Source: an uncultured Acinetobacter sp. (GTDB lineage Bacteria > Pseudomonadota > Gammaproteobacteria > Pseudomonadales > Moraxellaceae). From it: a DNA stretch of 41,550 nucleotides. The DNA is taken from NCBI RefSeq assembly GCF_947493735.1, contig NZ_CANLSL010000023.1, positions 1 to 41,550 of the forward strand. Reading direction: 5' to 3'. The notes beneath the pieces were generated by a model. That model was not told the origin of the DNA, did no database searches, and was given only the letters and a program-made list of their open reading frames with translations. Shown here piece after piece: positions 1 to 9,009 of this stretch. Made by a program: the position numbers and the translations under genes. Position 1 is the stretch's first letter. Each line of letters opens with the position of its first letter.

Positions 1-74
1 GTCGTTAGCTCAGTTGGTAGAGCAGCGGACTTTTAATCCGTTGGTCCCGCGTTCGAGTCGCGGACGACCCACCA
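1..74 (+). tRNA. tRNA-Lys (anticodon TTT), 5' end cut by window edge
   Basis: The cloverleaf is complete except for its first two G residues, which lie just before the window. The acceptor strand GTCGT pairs with ACGAC before the CCA end at 72-74. The anticodon loop ACTTTTAAT gives the lysine anticodon TTT, and the T-loop reads GTTCGAGTC. The sequence is identical over its whole visible length to the second copy at 241-316. The CCA tail is encoded in the DNA. Confidence 0.95.
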
Positions 75-240
75 TTTATTTCGAACTGTTTGCAAATTCT
101 GTGTAAACAATCGCTTTAGAAAGTAATCTTCTTTCTAAATATGAGCAAATATAAGATAACTTTCTTCTTATGTTTAAGAAATTGATAATTCATCAATTTC
201 TCTTGCGCTTCGGTTTAAAGCAGTGCTTTAACCTCGCTCA

Positions 241-316
241 GGGTCGTTAGCTCAGTTGGTAGAGCAGCGGACTTTTAATCCGTTGGTCCCGCGTTCGAGT
301 CGCGGACGACCCACCA
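241..316 (+). tRNA. tRNA-Lys (anticodon TTT), second copy
   Basis: This is a complete 76-nt tRNA. A 7-bp acceptor stem (GGGTCGT with ACGACCC), a D-arm, the anticodon TTT, a T-arm and an encoded CCA end are all present. It duplicates the tRNA at the window start with a 166-bp spacer between them. The spacer ends in an imperfect hairpin (GGTTTAAAGC, then GCTTTAACC) about 10 bp before this gene. That hairpin could mark processing of a joint precursor, but it has no clear U-tract. Confidence 0.97.
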
Positions 317-411
317 TTTCTATACTTTTCCTTAAAATAAAAAAAATTGAATATCAGCTCAAGCTTATATCCAATCTCTATTTTCTGCATTGATATTTAG
401 CAGACTTTCTT

Positions 412-696
412 TTAAGCAATTTCCTTGAGATATGTCCATGGAAATATGCCTTTATCATGTCCATCACTAAAGCAAATTTGTACACCATACCGCTGTGAAT
501 TGATCGCCTTCACGGCAATGTCTTCTTGCACGACAAAGAACGGCTGTCGTATGCGCTGTGCTCGACAAAAAACACATGGACAATGAAGTCGCAACTGATG
601 TGGCTGAAATGCTAAAGTCAAATCATCATCCGACCAAATGAATTGAATCATTTGGCTGTGTGGATCATATTCAATACTGTTCGGTTCATTCTGCAT
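412..696 (-). CDS. DUF971 family protein (GBBH-like N-terminal domain)
   Basis: A 94-residue protein with the small DUF971 fold, the domain also found at the N-terminus of gamma-butyrobetaine hydroxylase. The core reads FIWSDD near residues 19-24, then LRLHCPCVFCRA, and ends with the family's typical FSDGHDKGIFPWTYL at residues 76-90. C40, C42 and C45 may bind a metal; this is an inference. Stand-alone DUF971 proteins are common in proteobacteria, and some have been linked to Fe-S cluster work. The ATG lies 25 bp after the stop of the decayed HEAT-repeat gene on the same strand, so the two may once have formed an operon. The function here is not established. Confidence 0.8.
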   Translation of the reverse strand: MQNEPNSIEYDPHSQMIQFIWSDDDLTLAFQPHQLRLHCPCVFCRAQRIRQPFFVVQEDIAVKAINSQRYGVQICFSDGHDKGIFPWTYLKEIA

Positions 697-721
697 GCTG
701 GTTTTCTCGGATTTGCTGAAC

Positions 722-1715
722 TCAGATTTGCTTAACTTGAATTTGATTTAAGCTGATACGGATGGCTTTACGCACTTCAGGATCAGAGTCTTCGGCATGT
801 TGATTTAACAATTGTTCTGCTTGATCACCACCAATTTCACCGAGTGCCAAAGCAACTTCTTTTTCTTAAATTACTGATTTCAAAATTAAAATTTAGCGCC
901 AATTCTTCAAAAGCATGTTGTGACCGAATCAGCCCTAGACTTCGTACCGTTGCAATGCGCACCTGCCAGTAATCATCATTCAATGTATCAATCAAGATCT
1001 GCTCAAGTGCAACCAGTTTTAAGCGTCCGATGGTTAATGCAGATTCAACTCGCAACTGCCAATCTTCAGCAACTAATGCGACCTGCAAAGCTTACTGAAC
1101 AATCGGCGTAGCATGTTTTGCATACGCCAAGCCACCTGTTGCTATACGTCGTGTTTCCACATCCGTTTCTTTTTCTACAGTTTTGGCAAGTACAGCAATG
1201 CCCTGTGGTTGTTGCAACCAACTGAGCGCACTCACCGCTTCACAGCGAATCAATGGATTTTCATGCGCTGTATCCGCCTCGATATGTGTATAAAGCTGTA
1301 CCGCACGAAGCGGTTTCAGCGCACGTAAAATCGCAGTCTTTACAGAAACTTGCGGTTGATCTAAAAATTGCCCAAGTACATCCGCAGATCAGTGACTTGG
1401 CTTTGCACTGACAGTTTGAGCTTAGATGCCACTTGGATCGGTGCAGGGACAAACTGAACAGACAACACTTCATTGACGATCTGATGCCCATCGACAGACA
1501 TCACTTCGGCGAAGCCTTGTAGTTGACTGATGTTTTGATGTGCATTGGGTTTGCTGACTTTAAAATTAAGTCTATCTCATGTTCTGAAGGTAACTGCGCA
1601 AGTGGCGGATACTCCCCTAGCTGAATCTGCAACTGCAACTGCGACTTGACTTGACTTGGTCATACAGTGGTGGCTGGCTACTTAATGCGCTCGCTGAATA
1701 GGTCATCTCAATCAA
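722..1715 (-). pseudogene. Decayed HEAT-repeat protein gene
   Basis: Translation of the minus strand gives clear HEAT-like repeats spread over different frames. One frame reads RCEAVSALSWLQQPQGIAVL and then TRRIATGGLAYAKHATPIVQ, where it meets an in-frame TAA at 1092-1094. The frame then continues as LRVESALTIGRLKLVALEQI. It is lost again at a run of five T (860-864; one fewer would keep the frame). It resumes in another frame as EVALALGEIGGDQAEQLL and ends with TGA at 722-724. A further frame break lies near 1385-1400, and the part above 1500 is also out of frame. The upstream end is approximate. The original protein probably carried an N-terminal domain that I could not identify. Confidence 0.75.
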
Positions 1716-1958
1716 CTTGTTATAACAACTTGCCTGAGATCATAGATGGCGCACTTTTTGATGAGAAATAAGGAAACTCGAAATGCTTAGCAGAAAATGC
1801 AGGATTAAATATTTTTTATTGTTATTTTTCACAATATTAAGTGAATTAAAATTCTTAAAATGTGGCTTTTGCATTTATTTTGATATGCTTATGACCCGAT
1901 CTTGAGTCGTAAAAAAGTAGCCATTTACATAAAAATAAATTTAATGACGCTTAAATTA

Positions 1959-1984
1959 TATACACATGTATATACAAGTGTATA
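1959..1984. promoter_or_regulatory. 26-bp near-perfect palindrome, probable operator of the reductase/desaturase operon
   Basis: The arms TATACAC (1959-1965) and GTGTATA (1978-1984) are perfect inverted repeats, and the 12 bases between them continue the dyad. Only the pair 1966/1977 breaks the symmetry across all 26 bp. The right arm overlaps a good -10 hexamer, TATAAT at 1981-1986, and the translation start follows at 2019. Such a site over a promoter would suit a TetR-type repressor like those that govern desaturase genes in related bacteria. No regulator gene is adjacent in this window, so the binding protein is unknown. Confidence 0.6.
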
Positions 1985-2018
1985 ATAATTACGAATCTAG
2001 TTTTTCATCCTTCTAAAT

Positions 2019-3125
2019 ATGACGGCACTTTCCAAATCGAATACTTTGCTGCATCAGCTTTCTACTAGTGTTTTTGATCGCTCGGCAACTGACTTTTGGC
2101 TACAACAAATCAATCCGCTTTGGTCGAGCACCGAAGCACGTGGGCAAATCGTTGCTCGCCATCAAATTGCGCAAGATATGTATCAGCTGAAAGTCAAATG
2201 CAATCGACGTATGGATTTTGGGGAAGCAGGTCAGCATCACCCTGTCTTTGTTGAAATCAATGGGATTCGCTATGAACGCAGTTATAGTTTGACGCAACTT
2301 GATCGCCAACATATCGCCTTGAACGTCAAACATGTACACGGTGGTTTGGTCAGCGATTGGCTATGTTCGAAAGCCAATATTGGTAATTACTTAAGCTTTG
2401 GTGAGCCTTATGGTGAAGTATCACTAGATCATTTCCAAAGTAAAAGACTCGTCTTGCTCGTTGCAGGGAGCGGTATCACTCCTGCATTTAGCGTATTACA
2501 TGCGCTTGAAAAGCAAAATCGTTTAAAAGACTATCAAATCCATTTGAAATATTGGGCGTCAACTCAACGTAAACATGCTTTTATCTTGCAATTTAAACAA
2601 TGGCAAGAACGCTATACTTCGTTCAATGTTGATTTCTATTCTACCCAAGCGCAAAGCAATACAGACAACAATGACACGACATCAAAACGCTTAGACGCCA
2701 CTCACCTACAATCCATTCAGGATTTGCATGACTGCGCTGTATTCGCATGTGGTCCTTCAGGTTTTGTCGAAACTGCGCAAAGCCTATGTACAGATGCCAA
2801 GCAATTTCAAGGTGAAGCTTTTTACTTTTCTACGCCTAGTATCACGGATTCAGATTCATCAGAAATCGAACTGATCAATATCCATCTCAGTCGTTCGAAC
2901 AAACACCTGCAAATTCCAAAAGGTCAGTCTATTTTGACTGCTTTAGAAGCGCAAAACATCCGCCCACAACACGGCTGTCGTATGGGAATTTGTAACAAAT
3001 GTGCATGTAGCAAAGTCAGTGGTAGCACACAGCATATTGCCAATAAACAAACTAATCATGAAGCCAATCAGTTAATTCGCATCTGCGTCAATAGTGCACA
3101 AAGCGATATCAAACTTGCGCTGTAA
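2019..3125 (+). CDS. Ferredoxin-NAD(P)H reductase with C-terminal 2Fe-2S domain, desaturase electron donor
   Basis: A 368-residue cytosolic flavoprotein. The FAD-binding motif RSYS is at residues 87-90. The nucleotide-binding part has GSGITP at 150-155 and CGPSGFV at 244-250. A plant-type ferredoxin domain follows with cluster ligands C320, C325, C328 and C356. This architecture moves electrons from NAD(P)H through FAD and a 2Fe-2S centre to a partner oxygenase or desaturase. The next gene, 77 bp downstream on the same strand, is a membrane fatty-acid desaturase, so it is the likely partner. The promoter region holds a long palindrome. A loose ferredoxin-reductase role in another oxygenase system cannot be ruled out. 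Confidence 0.85.
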   Translation: MTALSKSNTLLHQLSTSVFDRSATDFWLQQINPLWSSTEARGQIVARHQIAQDMYQLKVKCNRRMDFGEAGQHHPVFVEINGIRYERSYSLTQLDRQHIALNVKHVHGGLVSDWLCSKANIGNYLSFGEPYGEVSLDHFQSKRLVLLVAGSGITPAFSVLHALEKQNRLKDYQIHLKYWASTQRKHAFILQFKQWQERYTSFNVDFYSTQAQSNTDNNDTTSKRLDATHLQSIQDLHDCAVFACGPSGFVETAQSLCTDAKQFQGEAFYFSTPSITDSDSSEIELINIHLSRSNKHLQIPKGQSILTALEAQNIRPQHGCRMGICNKCACSKVSGSTQHIANKQTNHEANQLIRICVNSAQSDIKLAL

Positions 3126-3202
3126 AACAAACTCATCGAGTGAAGATGAAGCGCATTGAACTGCGATAAAGATAATTTTGAAATGATTTTGAGGAATGCA
3201 TC

Positions 3203-4297
3203 ATGAACATGCCTGCAAAGATTGAATATATCAAAAATCCGAAATACCGTGAATTGACCTCTGCCGAGTTAGATCGCTTTGCCAAAGAGCTTGATACCAT
3301 CAAACAAGAGGTACTCGACGATCTCGGAGCGAAAGATGCTAAATATATACGTCGTGTGATTGCGACGATGCGATATAGCAGTGTAGTCGGTCGAGCATTG
3401 CTATTTGCGGGTTGGTTTCCACCTGCATGGTTGCTTGGGACAGGCTTATTGTCTGTTGACAAAATCCTAGAAAATATGGAAGTTGGGCACAATTTCATGC
3501 ACGGTCAATACGACTGGATGAATGATCCCAATATGAATGGTCAACGCTATGAATGGGACACCGTCGGCACATCGGACAACTGGCGTGAAACGCATAATTT
3601 TAAACATCATACTTATACCAATATTAAAGGCATGGACGATGATATTGGTTATGGCTTACTGCGCTTATTCCCTGAACAACGCTGGAAAGCTGGCTATCTA
3701 TTACAACCTTTGTACAGCATTCCATTTTGCTTACTTTTTCAATGGGGCGTTGCGATTCAGAACCTTGAAATTGGTAAGCTCCTCATTGGTAAAAAAACTA
3801 AACAACAACTTTGGAATGATTGGAAACCTGTGCAAAACAAAGTCGCAAAGCAATTGTTTAAAGACTATGTATTTTTCCCACTCATCGCAGGACCAAGTGC
3901 AATTCCTGTATTTCTAGGCAATTTAACTGCAAATGGTATGCGGAATATTTGGACATTTAGCATCATCTTCTGTGGTCATTTCACCAAAGATGTTGAGGTT
4001 TTCCCAAAAACCGTTTTGCTGAATGAGTCAAAAGGACATTGGTATATGCGCCAAATTCGTGGCTCATCGAACTTAAAAGGTTCTGAAGCTTTTCATATTC
4101 TTTCAGGGCATCTTAGTCATCAGATTGAACATCATCTGTTCCCTGATATTCCTGCACGCCGTTACCGCCAAATGGCGCCGAAGGTTGAAGCCGTCTGCAA
4201 AAAATATGGTTTAAATTACAACAATGCCAGTCTTGCCAAGCAGTTTAGACAAGTGCTTGGGCGCATTGTGAAGTATGCTTTTCCGTTCAAAAAGTAA
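3203..4297 (+). CDS. Membrane fatty acid desaturase (acyl-CoA/acyl-lipid type)
   Basis: A 364-residue integral membrane di-iron desaturase. The three histidine boxes are intact: H96NFMH100, H131NFKHH136 and H306QIEHH311, the last with the QIEHH form. Hydrophobic stretches around residues 60-85, 165-185 and 222-258 fit the membrane hairpins of the family. The ATG has a good ribosome site (GAGGA at 3191-3195). It should insert a double bond into acyl chains using electrons from the upstream reductase, so the pair would adjust membrane fluidity. The regiospecificity cannot be read from the sequence. It ends before a short gap and a small membrane protein gene. Confidence 0.88.
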   Translation: MNMPAKIEYIKNPKYRELTSAELDRFAKELDTIKQEVLDDLGAKDAKYIRRVIATMRYSSVVGRALLFAGWFPPAWLLGTGLLSVDKILENMEVGHNFMHGQYDWMNDPNMNGQRYEWDTVGTSDNWRETHNFKHHTYTNIKGMDDDIGYGLLRLFPEQRWKAGYLLQPLYSIPFCLLFQWGVAIQNLEIGKLLIGKKTKQQLWNDWKPVQNKVAKQLFKDYVFFPLIAGPSAIPVFLGNLTANGMRNIWTFSIIFCGHFTKDVEVFPKTVLLNESKGHWYMRQIRGSSNLKGSEAFHILSGHLSHQIEHHLFPDIPARRYRQMAPKVEAVCKKYGLNYNNASLAKQFRQVLGRIVKYAFPFKK

Positions 4298-4386
4298 ATG
4301 AACTTGGAGATACACAGAAAACTACCCAAAATCGTGGCAAAAGTGGCATAATATGCACCACTCCCACACGATATGAAGGTACTGCT

Positions 4387-4611
4387 ATGGCAATGCGTCC
4401 TGCTGTTCGTCGTCACGCTTTGGTGATGATCGTTTTTGCATTGGCTCAATGGATATTTGTCATGGTGGCATTACACCAAAACCTTTGGCATCTCGATAAA
4501 TACGATCGCATTTTGACATTTTGTGCCAGTGCGTTTGGCGGTGCGTGGCTGTTGATTCTTGCTGTATTGTATATGGTGATCAAAGGCAATGACGGCAAAG
4601 AATCTAAATAA
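4387..4611 (+). CDS. Small two-helix inner-membrane protein
   Basis: A 74-residue protein of unknown function. The first membrane helix covers about residues 11-29 (ALVMIVFALAQWIFVMVAL) and the second about 44-65 (FCASAFGGAWLLILAVLYMV). A basic N-terminus (RPAVRRH) and a charged tail (KGNDGKESK) suggest both ends face the cytoplasm. It lies 89 bp after the desaturase gene and is followed by a strong hairpin. I see no conserved motif. Its short length and clean hydrophobic pattern support a real gene, though a role cannot be assigned. Confidence 0.7.
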   Translation: MAMRPAVRRHALVMIVFALAQWIFVMVALHQNLWHLDKYDRILTFCASAFGGAWLLILAVLYMVIKGNDGKESK

Positions 4612-4638
4612 TCGCTTTCTGAGCATTAGATAAAAAAT

Positions 4639-4665
4639 CACCTACTGCAAGTCGTGCAGTAGGTG
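4639..4665. terminator. Perfect 11-bp hairpin after the small membrane protein
   Basis: CACCTACTGCA (4639-4649) and TGCAGTAGGTG (4655-4665) pair without mismatch around a 5-base loop. No T-run follows on the plus strand. On the minus strand the stem is followed directly by TTTTTT (4633-4638), so it would work better as a minus-strand terminator, although no minus-strand gene lies just upstream of it. It may instead protect the 3' end of the plus-strand transcript. Confidence 0.5.
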
Positions 4666-4935
4666 GGCTACAAAATCATCGATCATTAAAATCATCAATT
4701 TATTTTTTATGCAGTAGAAACCTCACCCAGTTCCGCATCGTTTTTTCCTACAAAACTTAAAACAAGTTTCATGCCAAATCATAAATTCATCACTTAAAAA
4801 TATTAAATAACAAAAACTTAAATACTTTGCAGTTATCTATATATCAACAATGACTCGCAGTTAAACATTCTCATACTATTTTTCGGGCGATTATAGTGCA
4901 CACTAATGATCAACCATTCGCTTGGGCAAAACTCA

Positions 4936-5751
4936 ATGATCAAGACCAGTGCAAACCGTTTCTTTAAAAGCAATCTCCGACAAACCAATTGCAAGTGGTT
5001 GCTCTCTTTTTCAGCGCTTGTAGGAGTGGCATTGATGATTTCAACGAATAGTTATGCCGATCGCAATGCGGAGATTCGAAAAGCCTGTGCACAACTGCCA
5101 ACTTATCAACAGCAAGGCGCACGCTTGTATCAGCAGAAGAATTATTCGAAAGCTTTGGATGCTTTTGAAAACCAAGCGGCATACACCCATTTCTGTTTAC
5201 TCAATCAAGATGAATTCACTAAAAGCGCTCAAACTTTAACTGAGGCGAATCTTGCAACGGCTTATAACAATGTCGGTTTAACCCATACCAAGCTAGGACA
5301 ATATGCTTGGGCAAAAGCATGGTACGCCCTACGTCCAGAGGATAAAAAGAGTCAATACAATTTATCAAAACTGCCTAAACAACTATATTCAGATCAAAAA
5401 ATCATAGGAGAATATGTTCGATATGCAGGTCAAGGTGCATGGAATCGTTTAGAAGTGTCTGATCAAGGTGATCATTATGCGATTCAATTTTATGGTTTAA
5501 GAATGGGTTTATTGGCGCTGATTTATGGTCCAAATCTTGGTGAGTTTACAATTGAAATGCCAAAGAAAGTCGCAGGAAAAACCAATACGCACGCTGAATA
5601 TCATTATGAAGATTGTCAGATTGATTTAGATTTTTCTAATAAGTCACTGAGCGAGCAGTTCATTACGGTCAAACAACATCAAGGCGATGCGTCAAGTTGT
5701 GGTTTCGGGTTTGGAGTATATGCAGATGGTGCTTATCATAAGGTTAAATAA
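4936..5751 (+). CDS. Secreted TPR-like protein of unknown function
   Basis: Written from ATG 4936, this is a 271-residue protein. A signal peptide is visible: a basic start, a hydrophobic core WLLSFSALVGVALMIS and the probable cut site NSYA. The mature N-terminus has a tetratricopeptide-like pattern (GARLYQQKNYSKALDAFENQ, then ATAYNNVGLTHTKLGQYAWA). The C-terminal half is beta-rich with two cysteine-bearing stretches that could form a disulfide. An upstream in-frame ATG at 4906 would add ten residues. However, a TATAGT at 4892-4897 would place the transcript start at about 4904, so 4936 is preferred. Likely periplasmic; the family is not recognised. Confidence 0.65.
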   Translation: MIKTSANRFFKSNLRQTNCKWLLSFSALVGVALMISTNSYADRNAEIRKACAQLPTYQQQGARLYQQKNYSKALDAFENQAAYTHFCLLNQDEFTKSAQTLTEANLATAYNNVGLTHTKLGQYAWAKAWYALRPEDKKSQYNLSKLPKQLYSDQKIIGEYVRYAGQGAWNRLEVSDQGDHYAIQFYGLRMGLLALIYGPNLGEFTIEMPKKVAGKTNTHAEYHYEDCQIDLDFSNKSLSEQFITVKQHQGDASSCGFGFGVYADGAYHKVK

Positions 5752-6056
5752 CCTGAGTTCGGCTTATGATGAGTAAAAACTGCATGCCAAGTTGGAGCGT
5801 CAGTCGCACTGTTCGAGGTCAGCATAGCTTTAGTAAAGTGAAGTTTTTCAAGGTATTCGATTGATTTTGATATATGACCGAGTTTGCGACTGACAAATGG
5901 CTTTGCCTACTTTCCCCGAAAGGAAAGTAGGTCGAACCGAAGGTTAATCCCGACATAAAAGCATACACTTCAATACCTTGTCTAAAAATGATTTTCCTTT
6001 TCAAAGCCATACACTGCAAATTTCATCAAACGCGAGTTATTTAAGTTTTCAGTACC
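5752..6056. other. Intergenic stretch with a perfect 10-bp hairpin
   Basis: This gap between two genes on opposite strands shows no convincing coding sequence. A 66-codon open frame on the minus strand exists but has no ribosome site. The centre holds CCTACTTTCC (5906-5915) and GGAAAGTAGG (5922-5931) around a 6-base loop, without a T-run on either side. The stretch looks like a dispersed intergenic repeat, but only a genome-wide search could show that. Confidence 0.4.
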
Positions 6057-7490
6057 TTACAGATACATCGCCGCGATCCAACCAAAGATAATCAATGGAA
6101 TATTGAAGTGCAAAAATGTCGGAACGACCGTATCCCAAATATGATCGTGCTGATCATCGGTATTTAGCCCTGCCGTTGGACCCAAGGTCGAATCCGACGC
6201 AGGAGAACCTGCATCACCCAGTGCCGCTGCTGTACCGATCAACGCAACCGTTGCCAATGGTGAAAAACCAAATTGTGCGCACAGTGGTACATAAATCACT
6301 GCCAAAATCGGCACGGTCGAAAATGAAGAACCAATACCTAAGGTCACGAATAGACCGATCAACAACATCAAAAATGCTGCCAAAGCTTTATGACCACCAA
6401 GCTGTGCCATCACGCCTTGAATCAAGCTATCGACTTGACCAGTCGCCTGCATCACTGAGGCAAACCCTGACGCAGCAATCATGATAAAACCGACTAATGC
6501 CATCATCCGCATACCTTGCACGAATACATCATCGGCTTGTTGCCATTTAAAAATACCTGCCGCAGATAACACCGCAAACCCGATCAAACCGCCCAAAATC
6601 ATTGAACCAGCATAGAGCTGTACAGTGATCGTCAAGACAACGGCAAGGCATGCCATCAGTAAGGTTTTTTTGGCAATCTGTGGGACATCTTTGGCGTCGG
6701 ATTGTAAACTTTGCCCATCATGTTTTAGCTTTTCGGCGAGATCAACATTTGCATATTTTTCAGTTTGCAGCGGTTGTTCCAAATCCATCTTTTGCACGCT
6801 TGCTACGGCTTGCATCTGATATTGACGTGGTTTGCGATAGCTAAAAAACACCGCAACTAACATGCCTAAAAACATCCCCGCAACAGGAATCGCCATACCG
6901 ACTGGCAACATCCAACGCTCAACCTGTAGGTTATATTTCGAACCCACTTCGTTGATATTACCCATTAGGATTTGTTCTAAGAAGATCGCACCAAAACCGA
7001 CTGGAAGGAGCATATAGGTACCAACCAAGCCCATCGTCAGCACACAAGCCACCCCACGGCGATCAAGATTGAGATGATTCATGACTTTGAGGAGTGGTGG
7101 AATCATCACAGGAATAAAAGCGATATGCACTGGAATCAAGTTCTGTGAAAAGATCGCAGCGACAAATAAAATCGAATAAAGCACGTATTTTAATTTTGCA
7201 GTTTTGGCGTGTTCCGCTTCTTGTCCAAGCAGACCCAACAGCTTATGCGCCAATACATCTGGCAATCCAGACTTTGATAGCGCTAAAGCAAATGCACCTA
7301 ATACAGCATAAGATAACGCCACTTCCGCACCGCCACCTAAGCCTTCGTTAAAAGCTTTGACCGTATCAGAAATTCCTAGCCCTGCGACCAACCCACCGAC
7401 AACGGCGGAAATGACTAAGGTAAATACCACTGACACCCTTGCCAAAGACAAAGCGAACATCAGTAAAATTGCAATAACGACTGCATTCAT
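6057..7490 (-). CDS. Na+/H+ antiporter family transporter, YuiF type
   Basis: A 477-residue inner-membrane carrier of the COG2056 group (annotated as Na+/H+ antiporter family or predicted amino-acid transporter). The N-terminus MNAVVIAILLMFALSLARVS and the Gly-rich segment GLGGGAEVALSYAVLGAFALALSKSG are characteristic. So is the C-terminal ALGDAGSPASDSTLGPTAGLN, typical of this ion-transporter superfamily. About 11-12 membrane helices are visible, with a hydrophilic loop at about residues 225-275. The start is ATG 7490. It stands alone, with a MITE upstream. The substrate (sodium, or an amino acid such as histidine) cannot be settled from sequence. Confidence 0.75.
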   Translation of the reverse strand: MNAVVIAILLMFALSLARVSVVFTLVISAVVGGLVAGLGISDTVKAFNEGLGGGAEVALSYAVLGAFALALSKSGLPDVLAHKLLGLLGQEAEHAKTAKLKYVLYSILFVAAIFSQNLIPVHIAFIPVMIPPLLKVMNHLNLDRRGVACVLTMGLVGTYMLLPVGFGAIFLEQILMGNINEVGSKYNLQVERWMLPVGMAIPVAGMFLGMLVAVFFSYRKPRQYQMQAVASVQKMDLEQPLQTEKYANVDLAEKLKHDGQSLQSDAKDVPQIAKKTLLMACLAVVLTITVQLYAGSMILGGLIGFAVLSAAGIFKWQQADDVFVQGMRMMALVGFIMIAASGFASVMQATGQVDSLIQGVMAQLGGHKALAAFLMLLIGLFVTLGIGSSFSTVPILAVIYVPLCAQFGFSPLATVALIGTAAALGDAGSPASDSTLGPTAGLNTDDQHDHIWDTVVPTFLHFNIPLIIFGWIAAMYL

Positions 7491-7600
7491 AAAACATACA
7501 ATTAAAAAGAATCAGTCGCTATTCTATCAGTCACTTTGCGAGTTGGTAAAAAAATCTGATTAGCTACAAGATTTAATGTACTCAAATGCTCATTTCAATA

Positions 7601-7866
7601 GGGTCTGTTGACATTTCACAGATGTTTGCGACAACGGATGTTTTTTAGGCGGTACTAGGCATGAATGAAGAAATTTAGTCATTCTAAATGAGTCATTCAT
7701 AACGACGTAGCGTCAAAAAAAATCCTTGTCCCGAAGGGTTATGGCTAAAATTGCCATAAACTTCGTTATGAAACTTGGCAAGGGAGTGACCATTCCCTGC
7801 GTTTCATGCCTCGTTTATGTGATTTTACCCAATAACGCAAGACATGGTTGAAATGTCAACAGACCC
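7601..7866. mobile_element. MITE-like element, 266 bp, with 18-bp terminal inverted repeats and TA target duplication
   Basis: The ends GGGTCTGTTGACATTTCA (7601-7618) and TGAAATGTCAACAGACCC (7849-7866) are perfect inverted repeats. TA stands on both sides (7599-7600 and 7867-7868), which fits a 2-bp target duplication. The interior has no open frame of useful length and contains smaller hairpins, such as GGGA and TCCC around 7784-7799. It is therefore a non-autonomous element moved in trans by a transposase with matching ends, of an IS630- or IS5-like type judging by the TA duplication. It sits between genes and breaks nothing visible. Confidence 0.8.
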
Positions 7867-7935
7867 TAATCCTCAGGCATAAAAAAACTCAATCAAAGCA
7901 AAGTTCTCAATTGAGCTCTAATCGCAAAATGTAAA

Positions 7936-8838
7936 TCAATATTTTAATGCAAAATCGGCAATATACTGTGCAATACGATGCGGTTGGCTCAAGATCGCCC
8001 AGTGATTCGCATCCACCTCCACACGACTGAAATCATCTGCCCAATGTTGTACTTCATCAATATATTCAGGACTGACAAAACGATCACGCTTCAATACGAT
8101 CGCTTGTACAGGACACTGTGCATAGCGCTTTCTTGGCTTAAGCATGGTTGGAATGAAGTTGGCACGATATAGCGCAATACCATGTTGACCATCTTGTAAC
8201 ACCGCTTGGCTCACTGGTAGACCTTTGGTTTTTTCCAAATTATTCAAAAACTTTTGCCACTGATTCACTGAGCTTACACGCCAATAGGTCGGCGCCAATA
8301 ATGGCAAATGAAATACAGCGATATACCACGACTTACTGAGCATTTTTAGCGCATTGAGTGGTTGAGCCGTTTTTGCTTTTTGCAGATAGTGCTGAGCATG
8401 ATCTAAACACGGTCCTGAAATGGTCGAATAGGATAAAGTTTTTCCACGAAAGCCTTCTTCTGTAACCGATTCCCATGTTTGAATCGAACCCCAATCATGC
8501 GCTGCAAGATGAAATTGGCGGTTTGGGATAACCTGCTCCACCACTGCATTTAAATCTTTAGAAAGTTGTGGCAATCGATAGCTTGATACTTTCTTCGGAA
8601 TGGTCGAACGCCCTGCACCACGTACATCGTAGCTAATCACGTAGAAATCATTGAGTAAATGCGGAATCACCAACTCCCACACTTCTTGATTGTCAGGATA
8701 GCCATGTACGAGCACCATCGCAGGCTTACTTGCATCACCGAAGCTTTGCGCAAAAAGTTGCTCGCCGTCTGTGGTTTTGACCCAGTATTGTTGAGCTTGC
8801 TGTTGTAATTGCTGTTTTGATTGCTGTAATGCTTGCAT
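7936..8838 (-). CDS. Alpha/beta hydrolase, epoxide-hydrolase-like with Asp nucleophile
   Basis: Written from ATG 8838, this is a 300-residue protein. A longer frame opens at TTG 8883 but has no ribosome site. The oxyanion motif HGYPDN starts at H45. The nucleophile elbow reads AAHDWGS with D115 in the place where esterases have Ser, as in epoxide hydrolases and haloalkane dehalogenases. The catalytic His is H279 in VDANHWAIL. The first 17 residues are Gln-rich. A cap region covers about residues 135-235. No signal peptide is present, so it should be cytosolic. It stands divergent from the DUF4442 gene. The substrate is unknown. Confidence 0.78.
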   Translation of the reverse strand: MQALQQSKQQLQQQAQQYWVKTTDGEQLFAQSFGDASKPAMVLVHGYPDNQEVWELVIPHLLNDFYVISYDVRGAGRSTIPKKVSSYRLPQLSKDLNAVVEQVIPNRQFHLAAHDWGSIQTWESVTEEGFRGKTLSYSTISGPCLDHAQHYLQKAKTAQPLNALKMLSKSWYIAVFHLPLLAPTYWRVSSVNQWQKFLNNLEKTKGLPVSQAVLQDGQHGIALYRANFIPTMLKPRKRYAQCPVQAIVLKRDRFVSPEYIDEVQHWADDFSRVEVDANHWAILSQPHRIAQYIADFALKY

Positions 8839-9009
8839 AGTTCTTCCCAAATAATCCTGAAGATATCGTTCACCCACGTTCAATAAACAATCGACGAGAT
8901 AAACCGACTGAGTAAAATCCTATCGGCATAGGATTGTCATCAACCTGTGCTTGTTTTTCCTCAAACTCAGATTAGTATGGAATAAAAGATGAAGAGATAA
9001 ATTGACTTT

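Noticed and set aside
5819..6019. A 66-codon minus-strand frame in the 5752-6056 gap
   Set aside because: It covers the hairpin repeat, lacks a ribosome site and has a composition unlike the neighbours.
6116..6484. A 122-codon plus-strand frame inside the YuiF-type transporter gene
   Set aside because: It is antisense to a clear membrane-protein gene and has no ribosome site or domain.
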